Of a DNA stretch of 64,000 bases, positions 11,890 to 23,015 are shown piece after piece. Location of the stretch: assembly GCA_029891385.1 (NCBI GenBank), contig CM057231.1, positions 61,115,103 through 61,179,102 on the forward strand, given 5' to 3'. The position numbers were made by a program, and so were the translations under genes. The DNA comes from Erythroxylum novogranatense. Its lineage: Eukaryota > Streptophyta > Magnoliopsida > Malpighiales > Erythroxylaceae. The notes beneath the pieces were generated by a model. It was not told the DNA's origin, searched no databases, and worked only from the letters and a program-made list of their open reading frames with translations. Within the stretch, counting starts at the first letter, position 1. Each line of letters begins with the position of its first letter.

Positions 11890-13076
11890 CATATTCCATT
11901 AGGTGGAAGTGAATGAAGAAATCGTAAATCATCCCATACCTAGTTTGAACCTTTGGTTCTTTCAAAAATTTGTGATACTTTACAACACATATGAGATAAA
12001 ACCTTGGATAATACCAATCAACTTCCTTTTTTTCAATTTGAATAGAAATAAAAATATTAATGAAACAAATCAACAAAAATGGCGATTTTTTATCTTTATA
12101 TTATCGAATAAAAAAATTTATTGAATTTGAGAATCGAAACTATGACAAAGACAAAGAATCTAAGAACAAAGTGGATCTTGAAGCTATTTTCCCCAATTAA
12201 AAAAAAGAATTTGAAGGGATTATGTGGGATCAAACATGAAAAAGGATAGAAAGCAAAAACAATACAAAAGTAATACACAAATAGAGCTTTATTCCTTCCT
12301 AAAAAGCATTTAGTTTTTCAATTAAGATGAGATGATTTTTAAATCAAAAATAATCAATAATATCAAAATATTATGTCTCTAGCTTAGACTAACAAATCCA
12401 TGAGAAATTATTATATCTTCTATTCAAAGAGGAGAAATGAGTTTGGATATTCTAATAATTCAAAAAGATTTAACTCTTACAAAATTGATAAAAAAGGGAA
12501 TATTGATTATTGAACCAATGCGTTTGTCTGTAAAAAATAATGGACAATTTATTATGTATCAAACGGTAGGCATTTTAGTGATTCCTAAGAGCAAACAACA
12601 AATTAATGAAAGAGACAGAGAAAAAAGCTATGTTATTCAAAACAATTTTACCCAATTTCTTGAGAGATATCAAAGTATAACTGGAAATAGAGAAAAAATT
12701 ATTATAAGTTACTGGTTCATGAAACAATTTTATCCCCTAAATGTGGTAGAGAATTGCGAATTCAACTTTCTTTTAATTCAAAAAATGGAAACGATATTCA
12801 TATAAAAACAAAAAATTGCAATGGTAATAAGATAAAAACCTACAGTACCTTCTTGGATAAAAACCAACATTTTGATAGAGATAAAAATCAACTAATTAGA
12901 TTAAAGCTTTTTCTTTGGCCCACCTATCGACTAGAGGATTTAGTTTGTATGAATCGCTATTGGTTTGATACCAATAATGCCAACAAGCCAAAGATATGGT
13001 AAGGATAAATATATATCCACGATTGAAAATTCGATAAAAATACATTTTTCTTTTCATATATGTCATAGCATTTTGA
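11890..13076 (+). pseudogene. ycf1: ycf1 (Tic214) C-terminal fragment, plastid-derived
   Basis: Readable blocks include NHPIPSLNLWFF and LYNTYEIKPWIIPI (about 11927-12020), [15 protein letters not shown] (about 12522-12566) and [20 protein letters not shown] (about 12903-12962) with WFDTNN following; these are hallmarks of the Ycf1 C-terminus, a subunit of the inner-envelope protein import machinery. The copy needs at least two frame changes (12120-12430 and 12750-12800). The N-terminal part, most of this very long gene, is absent. It has no expected function in the nucleus. Confidence 0.88.
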
Positions 13077-13594
13077 TCTAGTATAGAAAAAAGATGGGTA
13101 CATGTATTGTTTTACATCTATATGTTATTTTGATACATATAAGACAATCACACATTAATTAGATCTAGAAACCAATCAATCAAATTTTTTTGTTTTATGT
13201 TTAGGTATAAAGTTTTCTCTTTTGTAAACGAAGAAATATACCATCTTTTGTATCTTTAGAACAAAAATAAAAAATTGGATTGATTAAAAATACATTTTAT
13301 TTGAGAACATTATGAATTCATAACGAAGTGAAGATTAGTATGTATACTAAATTCAAGCAATCGGCATTATTCATTAGTCTTTTTATTTCTTTGTTCATAT
13401 TTATTCTAAATCACAATTCTAGCAGTTATTATTTTATTCATTAATATTAGATTATTGATTCTTTTATTCATTAATATTTGTTTATTCTAAATAGCACTTC
13501 CATTAGTTATTATTCTTGATTAATAAAATTATCGATTAATAAAATCTTGATTAATAAAAGTTTTTGAAAAAGGGGAGGGAGGAGGGTTCATTTT

Positions 13595-13859
13595 ATGATT
13601 AAAATTCATTAATTTAATGTATTTCACAACAAGAAAATAAGGGATTCGTTGAATTTCAAATAGTCAATTTCACTAATAAGATACGAAGACTTACTTCACA
13701 TTTGGAATTACATAAAAAGACTATTTATCTCAAAGAGATTTACTAAAAGTACTAGGAAAATGCCAACAACTCTTGTCTTATTTGGCAAATAAAAAGAAAG
13801 TATGTTATAAAGAATTAATTGCTTGAAATTTGGGTATTCGAGAGTCAAAAATTCGTTAA
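13595..13859 (+). pseudogene. rps15: rps15 fragment, plastid-derived
   Basis: The start ATGATTAAAA is at 13595. Blocks [16 protein letters not shown] (about 13674-13721) and a C-terminus reading RESKIR before TAA at 13857-13859 match plastid ribosomal protein S15. Frame is lost around 13610-13630 and again near 13725-13830. The position between ycf1 and ndhH is the normal plastid order. Confidence 0.85.
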
Positions 13860-13973
13860 TTTAAAGTCTTTTTTGTTTTGAATTATTGGATTTATTATTT
13901 ATTAGATCGTGAATTTGGATGAATTTATTTTTCTTTTCAGTAATTCATGGAAGAATGAATCGAGGAATCCCCT

Positions 13974-14299
13974 ATGAATGTACCAGTTACAAGAAATAAA
14001 AGGCCTTATGATAGTTAATATGGATCCCCACCATCCATCAATGCATGGCATTCTTCGACTCATTGTTACTTTAGACGATGAAGATGTTATCGATTGTGAA
14101 CCAATATTAGGTTATTTACACAGAGGAATGGAAAAAATTGCGGAAAACTGAGCAATTATACAATATTTACCTTATGTAACACGTTGGGATTATTTAACTA
14201 CTATGTTTATAGAAGCAATAACAGTAAACGGACCAGAACTCTTGGGAAATATTTAAGTACCGAAAAGAGACAATTATATCAGATTAATTATGTTGGAGT
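13974..14299 (+). pseudogene. ndhH: ndhH 5' fragment, plastid-derived
   Basis: Starting at ATG 13974, after one frameshift near 14005, the frame reads [20 protein letters not shown] then [17 protein letters not shown], the signature of NAD(P)H-quinone oxidoreductase subunit H. A stop replaces a sense codon near 14150. Only about a quarter of the gene is present; it breaks at IMLE (about 14284-14298), where the next repeat starts. Confidence 0.88.
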
Positions 14300-14306
14300 A
14301 TGTAGT

Positions 14307-15682
14307 TGTAGCACCCCACTCCCGTAAGACCCGGACCCGACATCAATAGTGATATCCGAATCCGCGCCCCTTCACCTTCCTCAAACTCTACACTGTCTTA
14401 ACTGTTTCCTCATGATTACTCACAATTCTTCACTTTTGGTATCAATAACACATATATCGGATCATAACAATATTTCCTAATCCTGTCCATGTAACACTTT
14501 GTGAATCCGAATCATCTTTTAGGTTTAAGCTTGGCTTTGCACAAGGAAAAGCAAGCAAGGATCGTGTAGAGAGGATCGAAAATCAACAAAGAGAGAAGAG
14601 GAAAACATGCCCTAGGTGAAGGGAACAAATTTACAGCCCATGATTTTCAGACTTTCGAGGGAAATTTAAAGCCTAAGGCATTTAAAGGGTTGCTCTCTCT
14701 TAACAATGGTTCTAGGGCTCAAGGCATAGTATTCTTCTTTTCCTCAAATTCTCTTAAATCTCTTTCTCTTTCCAAACATTTCTAGTTTAATTGTCCCCAA
14801 ATTCCAAATGGTTTCACACTTTTATTCCTAAAATCATGTCTAATTTTCCCATTGCCATTGAACAGTTATTTCAATATCATTAAGTCAATCAGTCCGTCGT
14901 TTAGAAAATTCTCCGGTTTGGACTTTTTCTCCCAAAATTTCCAGAAATTTCTAAAAGTCACTAACCAACTGAAATTAACTCCTAAGACATTCCAATCCAA
15001 ATTTTCAAACATAATAATCTCAAAATCCATAAAAACACATTATATTCACAATTAAACATCGGGAAATGCCATGAATGCATGTACATATATGTGCATGTGC
15101 AAAATGTCTCATTCCTCTCTATATCAAGAGGCCAAATGAATGAACAAATCAAAATATGCAATGTGACCTACTAGCCTGTCCCAATTTACTAATATACCCT
15201 TCCCATCGGTGGTGGGATGTTACAATTCTCCCCTCCTAATAAAAATTTCGTCCTCGAAATTCATTTTAACACTGAATACGATACAGTATTTAACCATTTT
15301 ATGTACAAAAATCCATAACCAAATTGGGCCCAATGTTGTTCCTGAACGCTTTCAGTGATCACATTACAAATACGACATTAACCAATTGGGACCCACTGAA
15401 ATAAAAAGCACTATTATGCCGAAATTGCGAAAATACAAATTTACACAAGAACAGAATGACACTAATGCAGACGTGAACTAATTCCGACCTCAATCTCTGA
15501 CTTGCATGCAGTAGGTATACTCTCGTTTGTCTAACGGGGTACTCTTCAAATCCTGAAAAATAAATGCAATTTTGGGGTTTTTGGACTGTAATTGAGTGCT
15601 TTAGCATACCACCCTCGTGAGGCACGGGCTCGGATATCACCCTTGATGTCGAGTTTGGGTCTTGCGGGAGTGGGACGCTACA
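14307..15682. mobile_element. Foldback-like element made of inverted LTR ends, TSD gtagt
   Basis: Starts tgtagcaccccactcccg and ends cgggagtgggacgctaca; the first and last roughly 65-75 bases are imperfect inverted repeats. It is flanked by identical 5-bp target duplications, gtagt, at 14302-14306 and 15683-15687. The left part (14307-15223) is an LTR of the 30487-33424 family in minus orientation, ending gatgttaca. It is followed by what reads as the 3' end of a gypsy coding region (in sense, cgaggacgaaattttt..aggaggggagaat). The segment around 15480-15600 again matches the LTR 3' part, and the right end is the same LTR terminus inverted. No protein is readable. It may be a rearranged gypsy copy or a true foldback transposon. 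Confidence 0.7.
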
Positions 15683-15687
15683 GTAGT

Positions 15688-17648
15688 CATAAGGTACTGA
15701 GATTATTTTGTAAGTAATATATATATACATAGAGATGTATAAGAAGCATGTATATTATAAGAATCTAAAATAATAAATTCACAGTTGAATAACCAAGTTG
15801 GTCGCTTGATTATGGTTTAGACTGTAATGTTGTGATTTATCGCCACATAAGTAAAGAAGTTTACTTCAAGGGAATAATGAGTTTCATATCATGATAGTAG
15901 TCGACTATCGATAATGACACTACTAAATGAATATGGAATTAATTATGTTTTCAAGAATAAAGTAGGTCATTACTTTAGTCGTAAAACATACATTTTAGCA
16001 TTTGCTTATTATGGACCACAATGATGATGAGTGGTGAACTCATATGTGTTTCATTATAATTCTTGATATGATCAAAATGGATTTTTACAGAGTATTAATC
16101 CAGTGTCTGCATGTTGGAATTATTAATTAAAACATGTATCAGGGAGCATTTACTCAAATAAAGAGTTTATATTGATATCATCACTTCTAGATGTTTTATG
16201 GAGATTAGTGATTAAGCTGGTGCTAGGAGTTTGATGGACTTGCTACCCATCAAGTCTTAACACTAAGATGAGATCTTGTGTGTTTATCACCATATAGAGT
16301 AAAACGGGAGATCTAGTAGGAAAAACCAACATAGGGCAAAACAATAATTTTATCCTTTATTGCGCGGATGGTTATATTAAGATTCATAATAGGGTTTGCA
16401 ATTGGACATATTATTTGAAATATGTGTTCTCATAATATTTAGTAATTCAAGAGTTAAACTAATTATCTTTAGTGGAATAACATTTAGTTAATAAGCTAGA
16501 ATTAATTCTAATGAGATTAAATTAATTCTAGCTTTAAGGAAGGTTATCAAGCAAAGTAGAAAATATAATAGAGGTTTTAAAGCCCATAATAGAATGTTGG
16601 GCTTGTACTAATTAATGGTTAATTAGAACCCCAAATGAACATTTAGAAATGGGCTAGAATTTAGTTTAATTTAACTAATTAGATTAATTATATTAAAACA
16701 AAATTCTTAAAGAAATGAAAGGGAATTTCGGTTGTTTAATGGTTGAATGTGCAGTTGCACATTTAGCGTTGAATTGCTAAATAAAAATGGTATTTATCAT
16801 GCATTATCATCATTAAATGGAGTTATGATCTTACCATTAAATGGTTAATGGTTGTCTCTTAATGATGGCATATTATGTAACCTTTTTAACATTCATTAGA
16901 TTAAAGATGAAAGAGGTGTATTTGATGGATGATCCTCCTTTTTTCATCAGTAAAACTAAAATTGACATGTCATTTTAACTTATTGGTCTTTTCATGTAGC
17001 CATCTTTAATCAAATGAGAAGAGTCTCATTTAAAGACTTCTTTATGTTTGATTAAAGAAAGGTGTGATGCATTGGATGTTCCTCTCTTCTTTCTTTTCAT
17101 GCATAACCGAAATTGACAAGGTGTAAGAGAGGTGTTCTTACTTATGACTCTCTCTCATTTCATGCATGTGTGAGCCGAAATTTGCATGAGAAGTGTCTCA
17201 TTTTTGGCTTTTTTCTTCTAAGAAAAATCTCCTCAAAAGTTTGCTTCTCCTTTCCCACCAAGGGATCTTGTTAACCAAGTTGTCCAAGAAAAACAAGTGG
17301 TAGATTGGATTGGTTAAGGATACAATATAGAGAAGAGCAAACAATAACAAGAAGAAGAAGATACATCACCTTTGATACATTGCTGAGGATAGAATAGCAC
17401 AGCGAGGAGTTAAAGTTGTAGTGAAGGAGTCGGTAATATTTCTACCATATTGTTCTTATGTTAAATATTATCCTTATACCATATCATGTATTGCTTAACA
17501 TGTTGATTTGGTTATCTTGCTTCTGCTTTGTTATTATTTCTAAAAAGGTTTTGAAATCTATTGTTTAACCAAACAGTAGATTCCTATACTACTGTTTGGT
17601 TAAACAGTAGTATAGGAATCTACTACTGTTTTCTTTTCCGATCAAACA
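15688..17648 (+). repeat. 5' LTR of the copia element (5' truncated)
   Basis: Matches the 3' LTR at 23016-24986 from about its 140th base onwards, and a third copy on the minus strand at 49305-50490. It ends gatcaaaca just before the PBS. A palindromic insertion absent from the 3' LTR sits at 17563-17628. The two LTRs differ at many positions and by several indels, so the insertion is old. Confidence 0.85.
17563..17628. repeat. Overlapping perfect palindromes in the LTR end
   Basis: gtttaaccaaacagtag (17563-17579) is the exact reverse complement of 17589-17605, with a 9-base loop. In addition agtagattcctatactact (17575-17593) is the exact reverse complement of 17606-17624. The corresponding place in the 3' LTR lacks this (it reads gtttaaccaaatcttacatg). 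This looks like a template-switch duplication. Confidence 0.9.
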
Positions 17649-17650
17649 AT

Positions 17651-17664
17651 TGGTATCAGAGCCA
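17651..17664 (+). other. Primer-binding site, tRNA-iMet
   Basis: tggtatcagagcca lies two bases after the 5' LTR end and is complementary to the 3' end of plant initiator methionine tRNA, the usual copia primer. Confidence 0.92.
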
Positions 17665-18000
17665 TTTTTATTATGCATGGTTTTGGTTCCTATATGTGTG
17701 ATGCATAGGTTGGCAATTATTTTTTGTATGATTCATATTTTTATGTGATAGAAATATATATGGTATATGTATTGCTCTTTTGGTTGTCCATAGAATATAT
17801 ATTTACCATGTAAGATTTCTTCACTTGGTTTGTAACAAGGACAGTGGTCTACCATCACCATATTTCCTCCTTGGCTTCATTTTTCTGTTTCCTTGATTTT
17901 GTAATGTACAAATTGATTTAATGATGAATATGAAGCAGCCATGGATTGAAGAAATAAAGAGGTAATAGTTTCAGTGTATCCTTTCTTGTATTCACAAAGT

Positions 18001-18262
18001 TTCGATTTTATGAAAACCAAGATGTTGGATTTTTGTTTCAATGAATCAAGTTCGGTTTTGATGTCAAAACAAGTGATGGATTTTTAGTTCAATGAATCAA
18101 ATTTTGGTTTTGATTAAAAAAAACATAGTGCTGGTTTTTTGTTTTAATGGAACAAGTTTTGGTTTTAATGAAAACAAGTGCTAGAATTTTTTATTATGAC
18201 AAAGATTCTGTTTTATGAAAATCTAATGCTAGATTTTTTGTTTTCAAAGTAACAAAATTCAG
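18001..18262 (+). repeat. About five imperfect 50-bp tandem units in the copia leader
   Basis: Units share a core like ttttgatgaaaacaagtgc followed by tggattttttgttt and caatgaatcaag. They begin near 18000, 18051, 18104, 18160 and 18209. They are diverged from one another. They lie between the PBS and gag, a region that is transcribed but not translated in active elements. Confidence 0.65.
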
Positions 18263-19189
18263 TTTTATAAAATATCATTACATTTTTTTACCGAATGGAC
18301 CGGGTCATGTGAGCAAAGAGTTTTAAATGGAAGATCCAAGTCCAAGAAGAATATTTTGGGCCTAAAGACTTGTAATTATTTTTGTGTTCTAGGATGGACA
18401 ATCAAAAGAGGCTTTATTATTTCATGTGATGAATAGATAAATGAATGCAAATAATATGTGATATTATGTGATTGCCTGTCATTTAGAAAATTGCCAACCC
18501 TAGGCCTTGCCATGCATTCATTACATATGAGATATATAATAAAACAATATAGTATGGATATTAAATTTCATCTAGACAAGATGATATTTATTAAAACTTA
18601 AAGCCCAAAAAGATTGAGTAGGAGAGGATACTTATGTGACCCATTTGCATGTGGTGAAGTGTTACTCCTCACTGGAGGGCATGAATCCTAGGTCTTGCAT
18701 GGTTTGGGTCTCCTTAAGGATAAGTCCACTCATTGGTAGCAAATGTGACCTCCCATTGAGGCATGGTTTGCAAGTACCTTTAGTGAATGATCAAATGGTT
18801 AAACACTCAACATATTTTATCAATAACTTGCCCATCCTAGCTCTTTTGGTAAAAGTATGGACCAAATTAAGGCACTTCTAAAAAACTTGGGCATGAAGAT
18901 GCTTGGTAGTTTTTTGAGTAGGAGGCTCCTAGTTTTTCTTTTAATGGATAAGATGGCCTACTATCACTTAGTCTGTTATAGATCATAAAAAACCATCGTA
19001 TAAAGTTTTAAATTTTTTAAGTTTTATTAAATCTATCATCATGCATACATGCAACATGATTTTATACAAAGTTCCAATATTATTGATAGTATGCTTATGT
19101 TTTAATAATTTATATTTTCATATATAATCAACCACAAATGAATCCACTCAATTTGCTCTTAACAAATAACAAATTAGAAAAGGGAGAGA
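18263..19189 (+). other. Copia leader without readable protein
   Basis: Lies between the tandem units and gag. An 81-codon frame at 18636-18881 has no motif that I recognise. The segment is expected 5' untranslated sequence of the element or an old insertion. Confidence 0.4.
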
Positions 19190-19938
19190 TTTTTAATGAA
19201 TAGAGATGTAACCTTAACATTGTTCTTCAATATGAACGTATTTTGTGGGTATTAACTAAAAATGAGCCTGCACCTTCGCGTCGAGATTCAACTTCTGAGT
19301 TAGTCCAACAATATGAGCATTGGCAGAAAGTTGATAAGACTATTAAGTGTTATATTCTAGCTTCTGTTAGCGGTATGTTACAAAAGCAAATTGCTTGTAT
19401 GAAAAATGTTAATGTAATGATCCATCACTTACATGAGATATTTGGTGTAAGGATCAGGTCTGCAAGAGTGAAAGCTATCCAAACCTTTCATAATCTCAGA
19501 CAAAACCTAGTAAATCGGTATGGGATTACATGCTTAAGATAATCTCTGTGGTTACCGAGGTTGAGATGCTTGGGACAGATATGGATGCGGACACGCAGAT
19601 GATTATGATCTTCAATAGGTTAAACTCTTTTTTTTAGTAGTTTAAGTTAGACTATGAGCTCAACAACAAGGATTACACCTTGAGTGAGTTGATGAATACC
19701 CTCTAAAGTACAGAAGAGATATTAGATATGAAAGCTCGTAGGCCAAAAGCTAATGTAGCAACTTCTTCTAAGCCCAAGGGTAAAGGCAATCAAAAGAAGA
19801 AGGGTCCAATGGAAAAGAAGGTCCAAATAGGGGTCAAGGCCAAACCCATAAAAAAGAAGGCCAAAGAGAACATCAAGAGAAAGTGTTTCGACTATGATGA
19901 AATAGGCCACTGGAAAAAAAAACTATCCAATTTAACTT
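19190..19938 (+). pseudogene. Copia gag (UBN2 type) with decayed zinc knuckle
   Basis: The frame at 19243-19542 carries WQKVDKTIKCYILASVSGML, LHEIFG and VKAIQTFHNL, typical of copia capsid domains. After frameshifts, a lysine-rich linker (19728-19880) leads to KCFDYDEIGHWKKKL (about 19880-19930). The normal zinc knuckle is CxxCxxxGHxxxxC; here the second and fourth cysteines are replaced, so the knuckle could not bind zinc in the usual way. Gag packages element RNA in cytoplasmic particles. The copy is broken. Confidence 0.8.
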
Positions 19939-19959
19939 GAGTCCCTCAAAAGCAAACAA

Positions 19960-22900
19960 GGTATGGGTTTCCTAAGTTTGTTAGGAACTAAAAATGTGGC
20001 AGATTTATCTGATTATTTGATATTAGATTCAGGAGCTACTATCCATATTTGCAATTCTTTGCAGGGGTTCCAACAAATGAAAAGACTACCTAAGGGCCAG
20101 TTTCAAGTCAAGATAGTAGATGGATCTTGTGTTTCAGCAGAATTAGAAGGAGTAGTTATCTTGGACTTTCCTAGTGGTCATAGGTTATATTTGGAGGATG
20201 TTTATTACATGCCAATGATTGTAAGGAACATGATTATGTTTTTTGATAATAAAATCTGGTTATTCCTTATATTTTGAAAATGTTGTTTCAATATATGAGA
20301 ATAAAGATTTTATTTGTGATGCGATAAGTAAACAAGGATTGTTCTTTGTAGAACCTATGACTGGCTCACTAAACACCACATAATTGATAAAACCAAGACA
20401 ATTTAATATCTCTAGCATTAATTCAAAATATCTGTGACATTTAAGAATGGGTCATATCAATCAGAAAAGACTTGACAAATTAGTAAAGGATGGGATCGTT
20501 ACGGTCTTAGATAATGGTTCATTACCCACCTGTGAATCTTGTATTGAAGGAAAAATGACCAAGGCCTCATTTCCTTCAAAAGGAAAGAGATATGAATCGA
20601 CGTTGGACTTGGTACATACTAATGTGTGTGGGACCATAAACATACAAACTAGAGGAGGTTATGAATACTTCATAACCTTTATAGATGATTACTCTAGACA
20701 TGGCTATTTGTATTTGATGCATAAAAAGAGTGAATCCTTTGAAAAGTTCAAAGAATTCAAAGTTGAAGTTAAGAAGCAGCTAGGCAAGCCATTAAAATAA
20801 CTTCGATCGGTTCGAGGTGGTGATTACTTATCTAGAGAGTTTCAGAAATATTTAATTGACAATAGAATTGTTTCCAACTTGTTAGCTCCTAAAACACCTC
20901 AACATAATGGTGTAGCTGAGGGGAGAAATAGGACTCTATTGGAAATGGTAAGATCAATAATGTCCTATGCTAGCCTTCCAGAATCGTTCTAGGGATATGC
21001 CATACAAACGACAACATATCTTCTTAACTTTGTCCATCCAAATCGGTGCCTAAAATACCTAGGGAGTTGTGAACTAGTCGAGTGCCTTCATTGCAGCACT
21101 TAAGGATTTCGGGCTGCCCTTCCCATGTTCTAAAGCCTAAATCCAAAAAATGGAGCCAAGGTTAGAAGTATGTTTGTTTATAGGATATCCTACAGGAACT
21201 CGATGGTACTATTTTTACAATCTTCAGGATAGGAAGATATTTATGTCGATAAATGCAACCTTCTTAGAGGACGAGTTTATGAGAAATCATAAAGGAAGAA
21301 GTGAAGTAGTACTAAAGGAGTTATCTATTTCATCTAAACCAAGAGTTGATTTAGATATGACAGTGAGACAGCTAGATAGGTATCTAGTTCTAGGAGAAGG
21401 CTTAATTGCCATCTTAGACCAAGAAGAAACGGAGCTCATTACGTATATACAGGCTATTAATGATGTTAATGTAAAAAAATGGCTCAAAGCAATGGAATCA
21501 GAAATAGATTCCATGTAAGCTAATGAAGTCTGGATTCTTGTATATCTACTACTAGGTACAAAATCTATAGGGTGTAAATGGATTACAAAAGGAAAAGAGG
21601 ATTAGATGGAAAGGTAGAGACCTTTAAAGCGATATTGGTAACCAAGGGCTATACTCAAAAGGATGGTATAAACTATGAGGAGAATTTTTCTCCGGTTGCC
21701 ATGCTTAAGTCCATCAAGATTCTTTTGGCCATAGCAACCTATTTCGATTATGAAATATAGAAAATAAACGTCAAGACCGCATTTCTTAATGGGGATCTTG
21801 ATGAAACCATTTATATGGCCCAACCAAAAGGTTTTGTTGAGTTAGGTAATGAGCATAATATATGTAATTTGCAAAGCTCCATTTATGGACTTAAGCAAGC
21901 TTTTAGGTCTTGGAATATTAGGTTTGATAAGTCTATCAAAACCTATGGGTTCATTCAAAACCTAGATGAGCCTTGTGTTTATAAAAGAATACAAAAAGGT
22001 AAAGTTACTTTCCTAATCCTATATGTTGATGACATTCTGTTCATTGGGAATGATGTGGGATTGTTATCTATAATTAAGGGATGGCTAAACGAATAGTTCT
22101 CATTGAAGGATTTATGAGAGGTTAGTTATGTTCTAGGGATCCAACTTGGATCGTAAGAACAAGCTGCTAGCCTTGTATCAATTAACCTATATTGAGAACA
22201 TGCTCAATAAGTTTTCCATGCAAGATTCCAATAGAGGTTTCACACCTACCAGACGTGGAATCAAACTTGTAAAGGAGCAAGCATTTAAAACCCAAGAGGA
22301 GGCTGAACACATGCATAACATTCCATATGCTTTGGCAGTTAGAAGTTTAATGTATGCAATGCTTTGCACTAGACCAGATACCTGTTACACAGTGGGACTA
22401 GTAGTAGATTTTAGTTCAATCCAAGAATGGAGCATTGGACTGCAATTAAGTGTATACTTAAGTATTTTCATAGGGAAAAGAACTTAATGCTTGTTTACTC
22501 AGGATGTAACCTTATACCAACATAATATATAGATTCTTATCTCTAATTAGATGTTGATTTAAGGAAATCAACTTCTAGTTCCATATTTGTTTTAAGAGGT
22601 GGAGCCATAGTCAGGATGAGTGTCAAGCAATCTTGTATTGTTGATTCGATTATGGAGGTTGAGTATGTTGCTACTTATGAAGCAGTAAAGGAAGCAGTCT
22701 GACTCTGTAAGTTCCTAAATGATTTGGAGGTAGTCTCTGAGGCAGAAAAAACCATTATACTTTATTGTGATAAGAGTGGGGCAGTGACTAATTCTAAGGA
22801 ACCTTGGAACCACAAAGCTGCCAAACATATTGAGTGAAAGTATCATCTTATAAGGGAGATAATAAAACATGGTGAGGTGGATGTGGTAAAGATTTCCACA

Positions 22901-22965
22901 AAGCAAAACCTTACTGATTCGTTTACGAATACACTATCTCAAAAGAATTTTAAGGTTACCTAGCA
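19960..22965 (+). pseudogene. Copia pol: protease, integrase, reverse transcriptase, RNase H (broken)
   Basis: Protease: LDSGATIHIC at about 20020-20050 holds the catalytic DSG. Integrase: the zinc-binding remnant begins near 20445 (MGHINQKRLDKL, then CESCIEGKM), the DDE core at about 20620-20990 (DLVHTNVCG, FIDDYSRHGYLYL, then APKTPQHNGVAE in the next frame). RT: KVETFKAILVTKGYTQKDG (about 21610-21666), SIYGLKQAFRSWN (about 21880-21918) and the catalytic LYVDDILFIGND (about 22020-22055). RNase H: a block reading VDSIMEVEYVATYEAV at about 22640-22690 and a C-terminal ISTKQNLTDSFT near 22890-22925. At least eight stops or frame changes interrupt it, including in-frame stops near 20800, 20992, 21517, 21758 and 22095. 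Confidence 0.88.
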
Positions 22966-23002
22966 GGGATGGGAATAAGGGATATGTCAAACTTGCTTTA
23001 GG

Positions 23003-23015
23003 GCAAGTGGGAGAT
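23003..23015 (+). other. Polypurine tract of the copia element
   Basis: gcaagtgggagat directly precedes the 3' LTR start tgttggag. Purine-rich tract that primes plus-strand synthesis. Confidence 0.85.

Larger units (their letters stand above)
11860..14299 (+). other. Nuclear insert of plastid DNA (NUPT)
   Basis: Three neighbouring chloroplast genes appear in one piece and in the order found at the small single-copy region edge of many plastomes: ycf1 3' part, rps15, ndhH 5' part, separated by AT-rich spacer like the plastid spacers. All three are damaged or incomplete. The left junction is in Athila gag; the right junction cuts ndhH at about 14299. It is a nuclear copy rather than chloroplast sequence, because both flanks are nuclear retroelements and the frames carry shifts and stops. 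Confidence 0.85.

Noticed and set aside
12437..12805. Novel nuclear gene of about 120 codons
   Set aside because: The peptide is the C-terminal part of plastid Ycf1, and neighbouring rps15 and ndhH confirm a plastid insert.
15359..15730. 123-codon minus-strand frame
   Set aside because: It runs across the foldback-like element and into a copia LTR, so it is chimeric and incidental.
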